A stretch of 64,000 bases of DNA from Lysinibacillus agricola (GCF_016638705.1 NZ_CP067341.1:3165501-3229500), one strand, 5' to 3'. Shown: positions 32,802 through 42,939, counted from the first letter of the stretch. Translations and numbers: made by a program. The notes: a model not told the origin generated them from the letters alone.

Positions 32802-34754
32802 TTAATTAGATTCTACATTCGCATCTTTGGAGTAATTATACTGAGAAGGATCAACTGGCGTATAACCTTTTGGCGTATAGAATCTCAATAAGTCACCATT
32901 CACGACTTTATCAGATAATTCCAATTTGCGATCTACTTTATTTTTGATAGTTTTCGCAAACTCTAATTGACTATCATCTAGTTGTAAACCTGTCTCATTA
33001 TCATAAAATTTCCCATTAATTGAATCAATCGTAGGACTGACAAAATCGCTATTTCTAAATGGTACAATTTGATCATGCTCTTTTGATAATAAGTCGGAAC
33101 CAAATTGAACAAATTTTTGCGTATCAATTCCTAGTAAATGTAATAACGTTGGAAGAAGGTCTGTTTGGCCACCATAAGTATGGTTGGTTCCACCTTGCAT
33201 TCCTGGAACATGTATAAATAATGGTACGCGTTGTAAATTAGCACTTTCATATGGTGTAATTTCTTTTCCAATGACTTGTTCCATCGCGTCATTATGATTA
33301 TCTGAAATACCGTAATGGTCACCATAAAGAACAATCATCGAATTATCATATAAGCCTGATTCTTTTAATTGATTGAACACTTGTTTGATTGCTTCATCTG
33401 CATAACGTGCTGTTTGGAAATAATTATCTACACTTGCATCTCCAGTATTAGCTTTATTAATTGTTACTAAGTCTTGATTCATTTTATATGGAAAGTGGTT
33501 CCCTACCGTAATTAATTTCGTATAAAAAGGTTGTGGTAACGAACTTAAAAGACTTTCAGATTGTTTAAAGAATGGTTTATCTAACAAACCATATTCAGCC
33601 ATGTTTTCTGAAGATCCAGTGTCATAATAACTAGCATCAAAGAAGTGATCGAATCCAAATGATTTATAAATCTCATTTCGATTCCAGAAGCTTCCGTTAT
33701 TACCATGGAATACAGCCGATGTATAACCATAATCTTTTAAAATACTAGGAGCTGCTTGGTACGTATTTTGTGCTTTTGTAATATAAGCAGATCCTTGTGG
33801 TAATCCATACAAAGAATTTTCCAGCATAAATTCTGCATCAGAAGTTTTACCTTGACCTGTTTGATGGAAGAAATTATCAAAATACATAGTATTCTTATCT
33901 TTTGTTAATGAATTTAAAAATGGTGTAACTTCTTCACCGTTTAATTTATAGTTGATAAGAAAGTTTTGGAATGATTCTAAATGTAAATAGATGACGTTCA
34001 TTCCTTTTGCTCCACCAAAATATTCTGCATTAGGTTTGGCGTAGTTAGCTTTTGTATAGTTAATCACTTCTGTAATATCACTACTATCCGCCAAAGCTCT
34101 CTGTGAAGATGATTTCATAGTTTCTACTGAATCATAAATCGTATAGTTATACATTCCTAGATATTTCACAATATAGCTTCTATCAAAACCTCGAGTTAGT
34201 AGTTGCGGACGATTAGATTCAGCTAGTCCTAAATTTAGGATTGATACTGCTAATGCAAAAGTAATGATTGCCGTTGCTTTTTTATATCCAAAACGATTGG
34301 TATCTTTTTGTATTTTTCTTGAGAATCGTAGGTAAAACATTACAAATACATCCACAAAGAACAAGATATCATAAGGCTTTAGTAAAGAAAGAACACTACC
34401 ACCTAAATCTCCGAAGTTCTGTGTTTGGAAAATCGTAGGCAATGTAATGAAATCACTAAAAAATCGGTAATAAACAATATTAGCATATAAAAGAATAGAC
34501 ATCAGAGTGTAAACTACAACTAGTGATGTATATTTTCTCTTTCCTCTAAATAAAAATGAAAATCCTAGAAATAGCATTGCGGAACCTAGTGGATTTATTA
34601 GTAAAAGGAATTGTTGAAGCGATCCTTCTACGCCTAGTTTAAATTGTGCTGTTTGAGCGATGTATGTTTTAATCCATAACATTAAAACAGCTAATATATA
34701 TATCCCTAAAAAGTTGTTTAATAGGTTATCTTTTTTACTTATTAAATTTTTCAT
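32802..34754 (-). CDS. ltaS: LtaS-type lipoteichoic acid synthase
   Basis: 650 aa. Five N-terminal membrane helices (residues ~12-190) precede an extracellular sulfatase-fold domain. Active-site features: MNVIYLHLESFQNF (metal-ligand Glu), catalytic Thr in GQGKTSDAEFMLENSLYG, SAVFHGNNGSFWNRNEIY, GFDHFFDA and metal ligands in VLYGDHYGISDNHNDAM. The enzyme polymerises glycerol phosphate from phosphatidylglycerol onto a lipid anchor. Length and motifs fit LtaS/YqgS/YfnI paralogues; which one cannot be decided. A dyad (34786-34811) lies in the leader. ATG 34754 behind AGGTG. Confidence 0.94.
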   Translation of the reverse strand: MKNLISKKDNLLNNFLGIYILAVLMLWIKTYIAQTAQFKLGVEGSLQQFLLLINPLGSAMLFLGFSFLFRGKRKYTSLVVVYTLMSILLYANIVYYRFFSDFITLPTIFQTQNFGDLGGSVLSLLKPYDILFFVDVFVMFYLRFSRKIQKDTNRFGYKKATAIITFALAVSILNLGLAESNRPQLLTRGFDRSYIVKYLGMYNYTIYDSVETMKSSSQRALADSSDITEVINYTKANYAKPNAEYFGGAKGMNVIYLHLESFQNFLINYKLNGEEVTPFLNSLTKDKNTMYFDNFFHQTGQGKTSDAEFMLENSLYGLPQGSAYITKAQNTYQAAPSILKDYGYTSAVFHGNNGSFWNRNEIYKSFGFDHFFDASYYDTGSSENMAEYGLLDKPFFKQSESLLSSLPQPFYTKLITVGNHFPYKMNQDLVTINKANTGDASVDNYFQTARYADEAIKQVFNQLKESGLYDNSMIVLYGDHYGISDNHNDAMEQVIGKEITPYESANLQRVPLFIHVPGMQGGTNHTYGGQTDLLPTLLHLLGIDTQKFVQFGSDLLSKEHDQIVPFRNSDFVSPTIDSINGKFYDNETGLQLDDSQLEFAKTIKNKVDRKLELSDKVVNGDLLRFYTPKGYTPVDPSQYNYSKDANVESN

Positions 34755-34785
34755 TTTTGCACCTACCTTTTACTTATTAAATTTA

Positions 34786-34811
34786 AATCTAAGTGTATAT
34801 TAACTTAGATT
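34786..34811. promoter_or_regulatory. Dyad upstream of ltaS
   Basis: Perfect 9-bp arms AATCTAAGT-GTATATTA-ACTTAGATT, 32 bp before the ltaS start. Could be an operator or a leader hairpin. Confidence 0.55.
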
Positions 34812-34980
34812 ATAAGTATTTTTGTATTGCATTGCATTTGAAAAAATGTTACTTCACAATAGCTTTTTCGTAGCTTATGTATATTACTCCCCATTTAGAC
34901 TTCTGTCAAGTTGTTAAACATCATAAAAGACAATTAGTATAATTATTTCCAACAATCATAAATCTCGTCATAAAAATACT

Positions 34981-35017
34981 CCCGAAAACGTTAGTTATTT
35001 AACTAACATTTTCGGGG
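34981..35017. terminator. Orphan terminator hairpin
   Basis: CCCGAAAACGTTAGTT / AACTAACATTTTCGGG with a 4-nt loop. It is remote from any intact gene end; the gene it served was probably lost between ltaS and the paiB remnant. Confidence 0.7.
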
Positions 35018-35121
35018 ATTTTAAGCCATAACTTTTTCTGTTATATCTCCGTTAAGTTCAACCACGCAACCGTTTCACAATGTGGTGAGTGTTGATGGTG
35101 TACAAAGTTTTAGAAGTAGTA

Positions 35122-35745
35122 GGGTCACCAAAATATAAAAATTCGCTTTCCTCTATTAATCAAGTATAAGCTTTACGGAACCTTCTCAGAATTTATTAAA
35201 GACAATTCCTTTGCAACAATTGTTTCAATAAGAAAAGAAAAACCAATAGCATCCCATGTACCATTATTATTGAATAAAATTGAGGATGAATATTACCTCA
35301 CAGGTCACTTTGCATATGGAAACCCTCTTTGGAGGACTTTTCAGGACATAGATGAAATATTAGTTATATTTAATGGTCCACATGCGTATATTTCTTCTTC
35401 TTGATATGAAAATGAAAATGTGCCAACCTGGAATTATCAATCAGTTCATGTTTATGGAAAAGCAAGTCTCATGGAAGGAAATGAGTTAGAACAGGATTTA
35501 ACTAATTTACTTGAAAAATATGAGAAATTCTGTAAAAATTCTGTATTGTGGGATAAACTTTCTCCTGAAATGTTACAACAAGAGATAAAAAGAATAAAAG
35601 GATTGAGAATTAAAAAAAAAGAAGTTCAAGCTGCCTATAAATTAAGTCAAAATCGTAATGCTACTGATTACGCAAATATTATAAGCGAGCTTTAAGGATC
35701 CTAATGCTTCTGCAGTGGCAGAAGCCATGAAGAAAAATAGAAAAT
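35122..35745 (+). pseudogene. paiB: paiB-type FMN-binding regulator, disrupted
   Basis: Reading from about 35165: SEFIKDNSFATIVSIRKEKP, IASHVPLLLNKIEDEYYLTG, HFAYGNPLWRTF, GPHAYISSS, then TGA at 35402-35404 in place of the expected Trp, then YENENVPTWNYQSVHVYGKA and the long helical C-terminus to 35695. After a frameshift, DPNASAVAEAMKKNRK continues to 35745. The N-terminal ~15 residues are scrambled and no start codon remains. PaiB partners PaiA in polyamine metabolism and sporulation control; paiA lies intact and convergent next door. Confidence 0.85.
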
Positions 35746-35758
35746 GACTAAAACAGAA

Positions 35759-35790
35759 GGCAGAAATGTTGTTATGTCAACGTTTCTGCC
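35759..35790. terminator. Bidirectional terminator between paiB remnant and paiA
   Basis: GGCAGAAA-GTTG / CAAC-TTTCTGCC stem with an ATGT-type loop; lies between convergent units. Confidence 0.75.
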
Positions 35791-35799
35791 ATAAATATT

Positions 35800-36321
<522 letters not shown>

Positions 36322-36406
36322 TTACACTCCTTTATAGTTAACTCTCTATAAATTTAATTTATTTTTATTGTATTTGCAATAAAAATAACTAAAAGAGGTA
36401 TTAAAT

Positions 36407-36496
36407 ATGAAATATGCATTTTATGTAGTAGGCATTTTAATCTTAACATTGGGGATATCTTTCACTATTCAATCTACCCTTGGCATTTCACTTTGA
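36407..36496 (+). pseudogene. YczE/YitT-type membrane protein, N-terminal stub
   Basis: A 29-codon frame, MKYAFYVVGILILTLGISFT then IQSTLGISL, preceded by AAGAGGT. It matches the first transmembrane segment of YczE-like proteins (FYxxGLLILxLGISLTIQSxLG). After the ISL the sequence runs into repeat A, so the remaining four helices are lost. Confidence 0.65.
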
Positions 36497-36514
36497 AGTA
36501 ACGCCTTAAAGACA

Positions 36515-36553
36515 TTGGTTACTCCGAAACATTTCCAAATGTTGTTGTTTAAT
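36515..36553. repeat. Dispersed repeat family A, copy 2
   Basis: TTGGTTACTCCGAAACATTT core; abuts the YczE-like stub, suggesting the repeat marks a recombination joint. Confidence 0.75.
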
Positions 36554-36599
36554 AACATATTACAAATAGACAAAATTTTCTACCGTGGCACTTTAGTAG

Positions 36600-36700
36600 T
36601 CTCTTGCCTGAAACACAACGTCTTACCATTGAATAATCAATTCCTAATTCTTTCGCTAATGGTTTTTTAACTCATACCCTCTTTTGATTAGAATGAATAA
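36600..36700 (-). pseudogene. IS3-type OrfA HTH remnant (copy 1)
   Basis: Minus-strand SKEGMS-stop followed by frame-shifted KTISERIRN; DNA matches the better preserved copy at 38688-38780, whose translation is a transposase helix-turn-helix. Confidence 0.55.
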
Positions 36701-36878
36701 AGTTATTTAATCAAAAATGTAAGAGTCTTACTACAAAATAGAAATCTAATGAACAACTAACTACGTCATTTTTTGTTTTATTGATTAAATTTATAGACAA
36801 CAAAGAATTAGATGTTAGATGAACATACGCAAAAAAAGAAACAAATAAGAATACAAATAGAATAACTTCAACTTAAAT

Positions 36879-36917
36879 AAGTCGTATTCCTTACTATGCG
36901 CTAAGGAATCGACTTTT
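36879..36917. terminator. Orphan hairpin
   Basis: AAGTCG-ATTCCTTA / TAAGGAAT-CGACTT with a T-run after the right arm; no gene close on either side. The gap 36497-37011 otherwise holds repeat A and the IS3 remnant. Confidence 0.5.
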
Positions 36918-37011
36918 TGTAAATGATTATTAACAGTTATAAAAATTGACTAGTATTTATTCTAGTGGAATCTCCCTATTAAACTACCTACTTTAAAGCT
37001 ACTATGGAATA

Positions 37012-38202
37012 TCAAAACTGTCCTGAATAATTTTGATTACTAATACTAGCTTTTTTGTCTGTTGCTCTATTAACCAAAACAAATATTATTAATGCTACAA
37101 TTACTAAAATGGCACTACCAATACCAACATAATTAATTGAACTAATACTAATTACTCCTCCACCTACTATTGCACCTAGACCTATCCCCATGTATAGGGC
37201 TGAAGCGCTGAAGGATAAAATCATTGACGCTTGTGAAGGATTTAAAGAAATTAGGAATGAATTAAGAGCTGGATTCATTCCGAAACCAGGAATCCCCCAT
37301 AATAAACTAGCTAGTCCTACAAGAATTATTGATAATGTGGATGGAGTTAGTAACATTAACAATGAGAACACCGCTAATAAAATTGAAAATCCAAAAAGTG
37401 ATAATTTAAGTGTTTTTGGAGCACCAATTCGATCAGTTAAGTATCCCCCGACCAAATTACCGAACAAAGCACCTATTCCTAATAAAAATAAGAAAATACT
37501 TATATTTTCCACGCTTGTAATTTCTGTAATTATTGGTGCTATATATGTGTAAGTCATGAAACCACCTGTTGTACTAATAATGCTAACGCTTAATGTTAGA
37601 ATAATAATCTTGTTGAAGCTCTTTAATCTTTCTTTAATACTCAATGATGCTTCCCGTTCTATTTTAGGTAAGAAAATCATAACTCCTATAACTGTTATTA
37701 AAGAAATTACTGCTACAAATACAAAAGAATATCGCCAAGTTATAGCATTTCCAATTGATGTACCAATGGGAGCCCCTAGAATTAATCCTACTGTTATACC
37801 AGCAATTACAAATGACAAAGCTTTTCCTCTCATTGTGTCGGGAACTAAACTTGTAGATGCAGCCATAGCTAAGGGCGTAAACACTGCGGCGGCTAAGGAA
37901 GCCAATATTCTTGTTAAAAATAATAACTCTAAAGAAGTCACAATTGCAGAAAGACAATTTGCGATCGTAAATACAATCATCGATACGACTAATAAAGTTT
38001 TTACAGGTATATTTAAAGTTAGAGTTCCCAAAACTGGTGCACCGACTGCATACGCGATTGCAAATGCAGTGACCAATTGTCCGGCTGTTGCAATTGATAC
38101 ATTCATATCATCCGCAATACTAGGTAACAAACCTGCAATAACAAAATCATCTGTTCCTATAATAAAAGTTCCGAGTACTAATATAAGTAGACGATAGTTC
38201 AA
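37012..38202 (-). CDS. MFS transporter, AraJ/YdhP-like, MerR-linked
   Basis: 396 aa with 12 membrane helices. The N-terminus LVLGTFIIGTDDFVIAGLLPSIADDMNVSIATAGQLVTAF and the segment RILASLAAAVFTPLAMAAS, GLILGAPIGTSIGNAITWR are typical of the AraJ/YdhP-type drug:H+ antiporters. The start is TTG at 38202, overlapping the MerR stop (TTGA), with AAGAAGGGA upstream. Co-transcribed with that MerR regulator, which suggests efflux induced by a small molecule. Substrate not predictable. Confidence 0.9.
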   Translation of the reverse strand: MNYRLLILVLGTFIIGTDDFVIAGLLPSIADDMNVSIATAGQLVTAFAIAYAVGAPVLGTLTLNIPVKTLLVVSMIVFTIANCLSAIVTSLELLFLTRILASLAAAVFTPLAMAASTSLVPDTMRGKALSFVIAGITVGLILGAPIGTSIGNAITWRYSFVFVAVISLITVIGVMIFLPKIEREASLSIKERLKSFNKIIILTLSVSIISTTGGFMTYTYIAPIITEITSVENISIFLFLLGIGALFGNLVGGYLTDRIGAPKTLKLSLFGFSILLAVFSLLMLLTPSTLSIILVGLASLLWGIPGFGMNPALNSFLISLNPSQASMILSFSASALYMGIGLGAIVGGGVISISSINYVGIGSAILVIVALIIFVLVNRATDKKASISNQNYSGQF

Positions 38203-38582
38203 TTAATCCCTTCTTCCTCTTTTTTCTTTTCTTCTTGCCAAAATTTAAGAAGTGTCTCTAAATGCTGTTCAGTGCCCCTGAGATGTTGGATTTGTTCACG
38301 TACACTTATTAATTTTTTTGAGTACAGTTCGATGGCTGAATCTGCACATCCATTATTTTTAACTATTTGAAAATTATTACAAGAAATAATAGGATAAATT
38401 TCGTCAGTGTTTAACCCTAATTCCAAAAACAGCTGAACAGCTTGCACTTTCTCGATATCTGATTCTCTAAATTCACGATAACCATTTTTTAATCTAGAAG
38501 GACTAATTAGTCTCTTTTTTTCATAATATCGTAACGAACGCTCACTCACTCCCGTTCTCTTCGAAAGCTCCCCTATCATCAT
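38199..38582 (-). CDS. MerR-family regulator
   Basis: 127 aa: MerR winged helix (MIGELSKRTGVSERSLRYYEKKRLISPSRLKNGYREF, residues 2-38), then SDIEKVQAVQLFLELGLNTDEIYPII and a coiled-coil dimerisation helix ending in a KKKEEE tail. No C-terminal ligand-binding domain, so it is the short type; two Cys (SCNNF, NNGCAD) could sense metals or thiols. A MerR-type promoter with a 19-bp spacer lies directly upstream. It should control itself and the coupled MFS gene. Confidence 0.92.
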   Translation of the reverse strand: MMIGELSKRTGVSERSLRYYEKKRLISPSRLKNGYREFRESDIEKVQAVQLFLELGLNTDEIYPIISCNNFQIVKNNGCADSAIELYSKKLISVREQIQHLRGTEQHLETLLKFWQEEKKKEEEGIN

Positions 38583-38616
38583 TGGTGTTCCCTCCTTTTT
38601 TAGTGTTGTTACTGCA

Positions 38617-38647
38617 ATAATAAAGTATTACACCATGTCAGGGTCAA
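38617..38647 (-). promoter_or_regulatory. MerR-type promoter with 19-bp spacer
   Basis: On the minus strand TTGACC (38647-38642) and TATTAT (38622-38617) are separated by exactly 19 bp, the overlong spacer that MerR proteins compensate by bending DNA. The regulator start is 35 bp downstream. Confidence 0.75.
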
Positions 38648-38687
38648 TGACTTTTATTTTTTTCACAAGAAATGAACATATGAACAA

Positions 38688-38780
38688 ATGTCTTTTGCCT
38701 GAAACCCAACGTCTTACCATTGAATGATCAATATCTAATTCTTTCGCTACTGTTTTATAACTCATACCCTCTTTTGATTT
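38688..38780 (-). pseudogene. IS3-type OrfA HTH remnant (copy 2)
   Basis: The minus strand reads KSKEGMSYKTVAKELDIDHS then MVRRWVSGKRHL, the N-terminal helix-turn-helix of an IS3-family OrfA transposase. It is only about 31 codons long, without start, second ORF or inverted repeats. A more degraded copy lies at 36600-36700. Confidence 0.7.
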
Positions 38781-38938
38781 TCATTTAATAAAGTTATTTA
38801 ATTTTAATTAAAAAGGTAAGAGCCTTACTACAAATTATAAGTAGCAAGGCTCTTTAAGTTTTTTCGTTTACATCCAATAATTATTTATCCCTTAAAAAAT
38901 GAATAATAAGTTTATATTTCTTATTCAACAAACGCATC

Positions 38939-39016
38939 CGTTAGCCATCCATGAAGCGCAATAAACAGCACTTCACCACAGAAAATGAAAGATAATTAAG
39001 TTCTTTCATGGGAGTT
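38939..39016. repeat. Dispersed repeat family C, copy 2
   Basis: CGTTAGCCATCCATGAAGCG ... TTCTTTCATGGGAGTTTAAG; directly followed by the duplicated segment 39017-39190. Confidence 0.75.
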
Positions 39017-39190
39017 TAAGTGCATTTCTTCACAATCCTCATAGTCAAAATAATATAAATATCCAATAAGAAATCATCTCACCCCTATGAATCTAATGGA
39101 TTTTAGGAATGGTATCATTTCACTTATAACCAAACTTTGTAAAGCCATTGGTTACTCTGAAACTCTTCCGAATGTTGTTGCTTAGTTACC
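39013..39190. repeat. Segmental duplication shared with 45647-45803 (includes repeat A)
   Basis: About 170 bp, from AGTTTAAGTGCATTTCTTCA through ATCCAATAAGAAATCATCTC and GAATCTAATGGATTTTAGGA to repeat A (39148-39190), aligns closely with 45636-45803. No coding sense. The remainder of 38583-39631 holds IS3 and repeat remnants only. Confidence 0.7.
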
Positions 39191-39631
39191 ATTTTAATAA
39201 AATCACCAACTGTGGCACTTTAAGGGCGGTCTGTTGCCTGATAAGTTTTCTAGCATGGTCTGCTAGTTCGGTGTACCGAGTGACATCAAAAGAACACCAT
39301 CAGACGCCCCTGTTTGTGCGAGTATAGAGATTAGCTCTATTTCTGTTGTTCTAAACATTAGTGCTACAACTAAAACCACAACAAACAAAATTACTTTAAT
39401 TCGCTCTTTCTTTGCCATTTCGTGGGTAACTCTTTGTGCAAACAAGGAATTTTCAAAAATATTTGCCCCTAACTTTAGTCAAGAAGGTTCCAATCCATTA
39501 TTAGAATACCCAATAGTTCTTTCATTATCTAAAGGAACATTAAATGAGTTCGTTAACAAATGTACCCTTCTAATTATCAACTTCATTAGGGATGCAAGCT
39601 GAATAGCCTACTTTCTCGACACCCTCTTAAG

Positions 39632-40405
39632 TTATCTACTAAATACATGAAGCCAATCTAAAGTATTTTCGCTAAAATCCTTTAAGGTAAAGACGATTTC
39701 CTTTTCTGCCCAAGTGACAAATGTTTTCGTTTTATCATCTGCATAAAAGTGCATTTGTCCTACAATTTGTGGTCTTGGGTAGTAGCCACTTTCTGTACCA
39801 TTTGTTATTTCACTTACTAAATCTTTTTCTTTAATCCATTCAACCAGCTCTTGCTCGGATTTTTCTCTTGAATAAGCAAAAACATACCATCCGCTATTAT
39901 TTGTCCAGTTGACGACACTTTCGTCGCCAGCAATGAATGGATAAATTAATTCCGGACCCGCATCAGCAACATAATCATCGTGTAATGTTAGCTGTATTTT
40001 TACATCATCATCTGCTTTCAATTCATCTTCATAACGAGTAACAGTTAATTGTCCGATGTAGTAGCCATCTGTTATGTTCGGTGCATCTAGTGCTACTTCT
40101 TTATCAAATTCATAAAATTCGAATGTAATTTCATTTTCTGTAGTCGTCGTTTTTGCTGTTAAAAATTTATCTTCTGCTATAGGGTAATTTGTAGGAAGTT
40201 GAACTTGCCATTCAGCCGGTATAGCCGATTGAAAATCAACATATTGAATTTTTTCTTCATCTATTTGATTATTGTTGTTATCTATTTCAACCTCGTTCTT
40301 GTTTGTTTCCTCAGCGGGTTCTTTATTTGGCTCCTCGTTTGAGCTATTGTTACAAGCTACAAGTAGTAACGCTGTGCTGAGTAACATAATAAGTATTTTT
40401 TTCAT
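39632..40405 (-). CDS. Lipoprotein, unrecognised (distal of pair)
   Basis: 257 aa from ATG 40405, chosen because AAAGGAG precedes it and the protein then begins with a lipoprotein signal MKKILIMLLSTALLLVACNN; the longer frame to 40504 overlaps the previous gene. The mature part begins with an acidic, Asn-rich linker (NEEPNKEPAEETNKNEVEID) and continues with a ~190-residue domain rich in Tyr, Trp and Glu (WQVQLPTNYPIAEDKFLTAK, QMHFYADDKTKTFVTWAEKE). No family recognised. Lies 20 bp after a second lipoprotein gene, so probably one operon and one surface complex. Confidence 0.78.
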   Translation of the reverse strand: MKKILIMLLSTALLLVACNNSSNEEPNKEPAEETNKNEVEIDNNNNQIDEEKIQYVDFQSAIPAEWQVQLPTNYPIAEDKFLTAKTTTTENEITFEFYEFDKEVALDAPNITDGYYIGQLTVTRYEDELKADDDVKIQLTLHDDYVADAGPELIYPFIAGDESVVNWTNNSGWYVFAYSREKSEQELVEWIKEKDLVSEITNGTESGYYPRPQIVGQMHFYADDKTKTFVTWAEKEIVFTLKDFSENTLDWLHVFSR

Positions 40406-40424
40406 TGTGATTGTATCTCCTTTA

Positions 40425-41234
40425 TTAGTTAGCCGTTGGTGATGGAATGTCCACAGGCTCTCCCCATTGTAAAAATGTATTGCTTGTTGTATCGGATAAC
40501 CCACTTATTGTAGCTGTGGCAATGTAATATGCACCTAAATAATTGCTTGTGACCCAAAGCTGGACATCTGTGAGTACAGCTCCTCCTACATTAATTGGAC
40601 CTTCTGGAGCGAGATGCCAAGCTGTATCAACAAAGGCATCTGCATCAGGCACAGGACCTTGCTCAACGACATGCCAAGTAGGTGATTGTGCAAAGTTTTC
40701 AGCAATAGTCAGTGGGTAACCAAAAACACGCGTCAATTTCACTACATTAGAAGCAATCACTTCATCTGCATCATTTGGTTCATCTGTTTCCTCCACCCAA
40801 CCCCCGCCAGGGATTTTCATCCACCCTTTATCGCCATCAACAATCACTGTGCTATCTTCACTTTCAACATACATCGAAAAATCAGGGGTCCACTTGAAAT
40901 CTACCTTTGAAGTGGCATTAGATGAGATGACTTTATGTGAGCCACTACCCGCTGCTACCATGGCATCTCCCATACATGTGGCTAAATTTTTACCATCAAT
41001 AACAGCTCCTGTTTCAAATAAAATACCTTCACAGGAAACAGGTAAAGGTGGATTGGCACCAGTATTTTCTTCTCCGACTTCTTTCTCAGATTCCTCCTCG
41101 TTATCAACAACTTCTTGTTCAACCTCTGTTTCAGCAGTTTTTTCATTATTCTCTTCTTTTAGAACAGCACTATTATTACTACTACATGCTGTTAGTAGCA
41201 TTACGCAAAAGACTATACCAAAAAGTTTTTTCAT
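40425..41234 (-). CDS. Lipoprotein, unrecognised (proximal of pair)
   Basis: 269 aa with lipobox MKKLFGIVFCVMLLTACSSN, a ~40-residue acidic Glu/Thr linker, then a domain with two Cys (VSCEGILFETG, NLATCMGDAM) that could form a disulphide, Gly/Trp-rich strands (GWMKIPGGGWVEETDEPNDA) and WHVVEQGP/WHLAPEGP repeats. Overall pattern resembles a LolA/LppX-like lipid-binding or LppX-type fold (SNATSKVDFKWTPDFSMYVE), but I cannot name the family. First gene of the pair. ATG 41234. The 335 bp upstream (41235-41569) is AT-rich and holds nothing I can call. Confidence 0.78.
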   Translation of the reverse strand: MKKLFGIVFCVMLLTACSSNNSAVLKEENNEKTAETEVEQEVVDNEEESEKEVGEENTGANPPLPVSCEGILFETGAVIDGKNLATCMGDAMVAAGSGSHKVISSNATSKVDFKWTPDFSMYVESEDSTVIVDGDKGWMKIPGGGWVEETDEPNDADEVIASNVVKLTRVFGYPLTIAENFAQSPTWHVVEQGPVPDADAFVDTAWHLAPEGPINVGGAVLTDVQLWVTSNYLGAYYIATATISGLSDTTSNTFLQWGEPVDIPSPTAN

Positions 41235-41569
41235 TATAAAAAAAATCTCCTCATTTTAAAATTTCAAGCTATCAAAAAAAACTTAATTGGAAATGTGAAT
41301 ATTAAGATAATTAGGGAGTTAGTATTTATAAAATCATATTAATAGATACTATCACTAGCATTGCATTAATTAAATCATATGATTCGAAATACTAATAATT
41401 TTCAATCTTCAATAGATATATGTTTAAACAAAAAAAATCCTTTACAATGGAAGTACAGGGGTTCCTATCCAAATCCAATAGTAAAAGATTACCGTTATGG
41501 ACAAGAATACACAAATTTCGTCATTTTGTAAATGGGTATCACCCTTAAATATTCAAAAACTGACTGAAC

Positions 41570-41924
41570 TTGTTAAGGAACATAAACAAGACCACTACAC
41601 AAGGGCCGCATGAGGTAATCAAGATTATTCGGTACCAGCTGGGCTATGATGGGAAATTGGAAAATATCGCGAAAAGTTTAAAGTTTAATAAAGATTACCT
41701 GATGGGGATTATTTATACTTTGGAGGAAATCGCCGCTCCGCTCAAAAGCATGGAGGATTTCGCCGGCCGGTTAAAACAGTTGGAGGAAATCATGAATGCC
41801 TCCAAATTCAAGAAAAACGAAAATGCAGTTACACTTTCTACCTTTCATAGCTCAAAAGGATTAGAGTTTAAAAACGTATACTTGGTTGATTTGATGCAGG
41901 GTGTAATCCCTTCCAAAGATGATG
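41570..41924 (+). pseudogene. UvrD-like helicase, C-terminal-region fragment
   Basis: TQGPHEVIKIIRYQLGYDGK, NKDYLMGIIYTLEEIAAPLK and the helicase motif V/VI region VTLSTFHSSKGLEFKNVYLV with MQGVIPSKDD mark a UvrD/PcrA-type superfamily 1 helicase. Walker A and the end (FYVGMTRA region) are missing; the match stops near 41924 where transposase DNA begins. Codon use is GC-richer than the neighbourhood, suggesting foreign origin. Confidence 0.8.
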
Positions 41925-42048
41925 TAGAAGATAAGCATCGGTCCCAATTAACCGACTCATTGATGATTTCTTCAAATCTGATTTCGTCCATAAGGTTGGA
42001 TAACAACTGTGCCGGCCCTACATCCAAGGTAAGAACCTGATCAGACAT
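41925..42048 (-). pseudogene. IS1634-type transposase N-terminal remnant
   Basis: From ATG 42048 on the minus strand: MSDQVLTLDVGPAQLLSNLM then DEIRFEEIINESVNWDR, the N-terminal domain (DUF4277-like) of IS1634-family transposases. The rest is missing where it meets the helicase fragment. Confidence 0.65.
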
Positions 42049-42124
42049 AAAATTTACTTCCACATCGATATTTACTGTAAAGTTCAATATCAAAGGGCGA
42101 AATCCTTCAAAAAATTAGGAATTA

Positions 42125-42500
42125 GAATTTTTCACATGCGAAATGTGAGTTAAAAGATCTAGCAAAAGGGAACGAGAACATCCTGGTAATCGGGAATGAT
42201 AAACAGATGAACAGACTTCTCCTTATGACTATACTACGAGAACGGTTGAGCAACGAAGACGGCAGGTATTTTAAGGACCGGGATGACTTAGACTTAAAAA
42301 GTCTAGCTCCTCAATTAATGGAGCTCAAATCAAATACGGTGAAGTCATATGAAGATGCACGAGAGTTCGATCGCTTTATGCCGTTTATTCCTATATTCAT
42401 AGATGAAATCAACACACCAGCTATAGCTCAATTTTTCCTTGAATACTGTGTTGGTCTAAGAAATCGTGTAACAGCTACATACACCGGATATGGTAGTTAA
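42125..42500 (+). pseudogene. Fragment of an unrecognised protein, foreign composition
   Basis: The frame reads through AKGNENILVIGNDKQMNRLL, LSNEDGRYFKDRDDLDLKSL and EFDRFMPFIPIFIDEINTPA to a stop at 42500, without a convincing start (ATG 42207 lacks a ribosome binding site). Higher GC and different codon use from the flanks. It could come from the same mobile island as the helicase fragment. The gap 42501-43223 after it holds only hairpins and repeat A. Confidence 0.4.
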
Positions 42501-42816
42501 TTATGTCAATAATATTGTTAAAGTTTTTATCATTTATGCAGAAGAAGATGGACAGAAAAAAATCGCTGTAGTTGATAACAGGAGGCAATAAAAATGCACT
42601 ACTGAGATATACCGAGAACATATACTCTCGTTATATTTTTACGTTCAGGATTAAAGCTTTTGCTATTTTCATCAATTTCCTTAGATTTTGTTGTTTCACA
42701 ATATCTTTCGAATGATCCTCACAATGGTCAGCAACTCATTTTTAAGTTATGAACGAACAATTACAATTAGTACCTAAGGCAATTTACTTTTTTATTGCAC
42801 ATTAGAAATCCTTCAC

Positions 42817-42856
42817 AAAAAAATGTCTGCTTTCCATCATGTGCAGACATTTTTTA
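42817..42856. terminator. Orphan terminator hairpin
   Basis: AAAAAATGTCTGC / GCAGACATTTTTT with a 12-nt loop; A and T runs make it bidirectional. Confidence 0.75.
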
Positions 42857-42939
42857 TTAATAATATTTTTTGAGATATGTATTCTATATCAACAAAATGA
42901 CTGTAGGAAATGGGGTTCATTTTATTAAAGACATATGCA

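Noticed and set aside
39263..39445. 60-aa protein with one hydrophobic segment
   Set aside because: No ribosome binding site at either ATG, and the last third is repeat-B-like sequence.
41570..42500. Prophage or defence island
   Set aside because: Only short disconnected fragments; no structural, integrase or intact effector genes.
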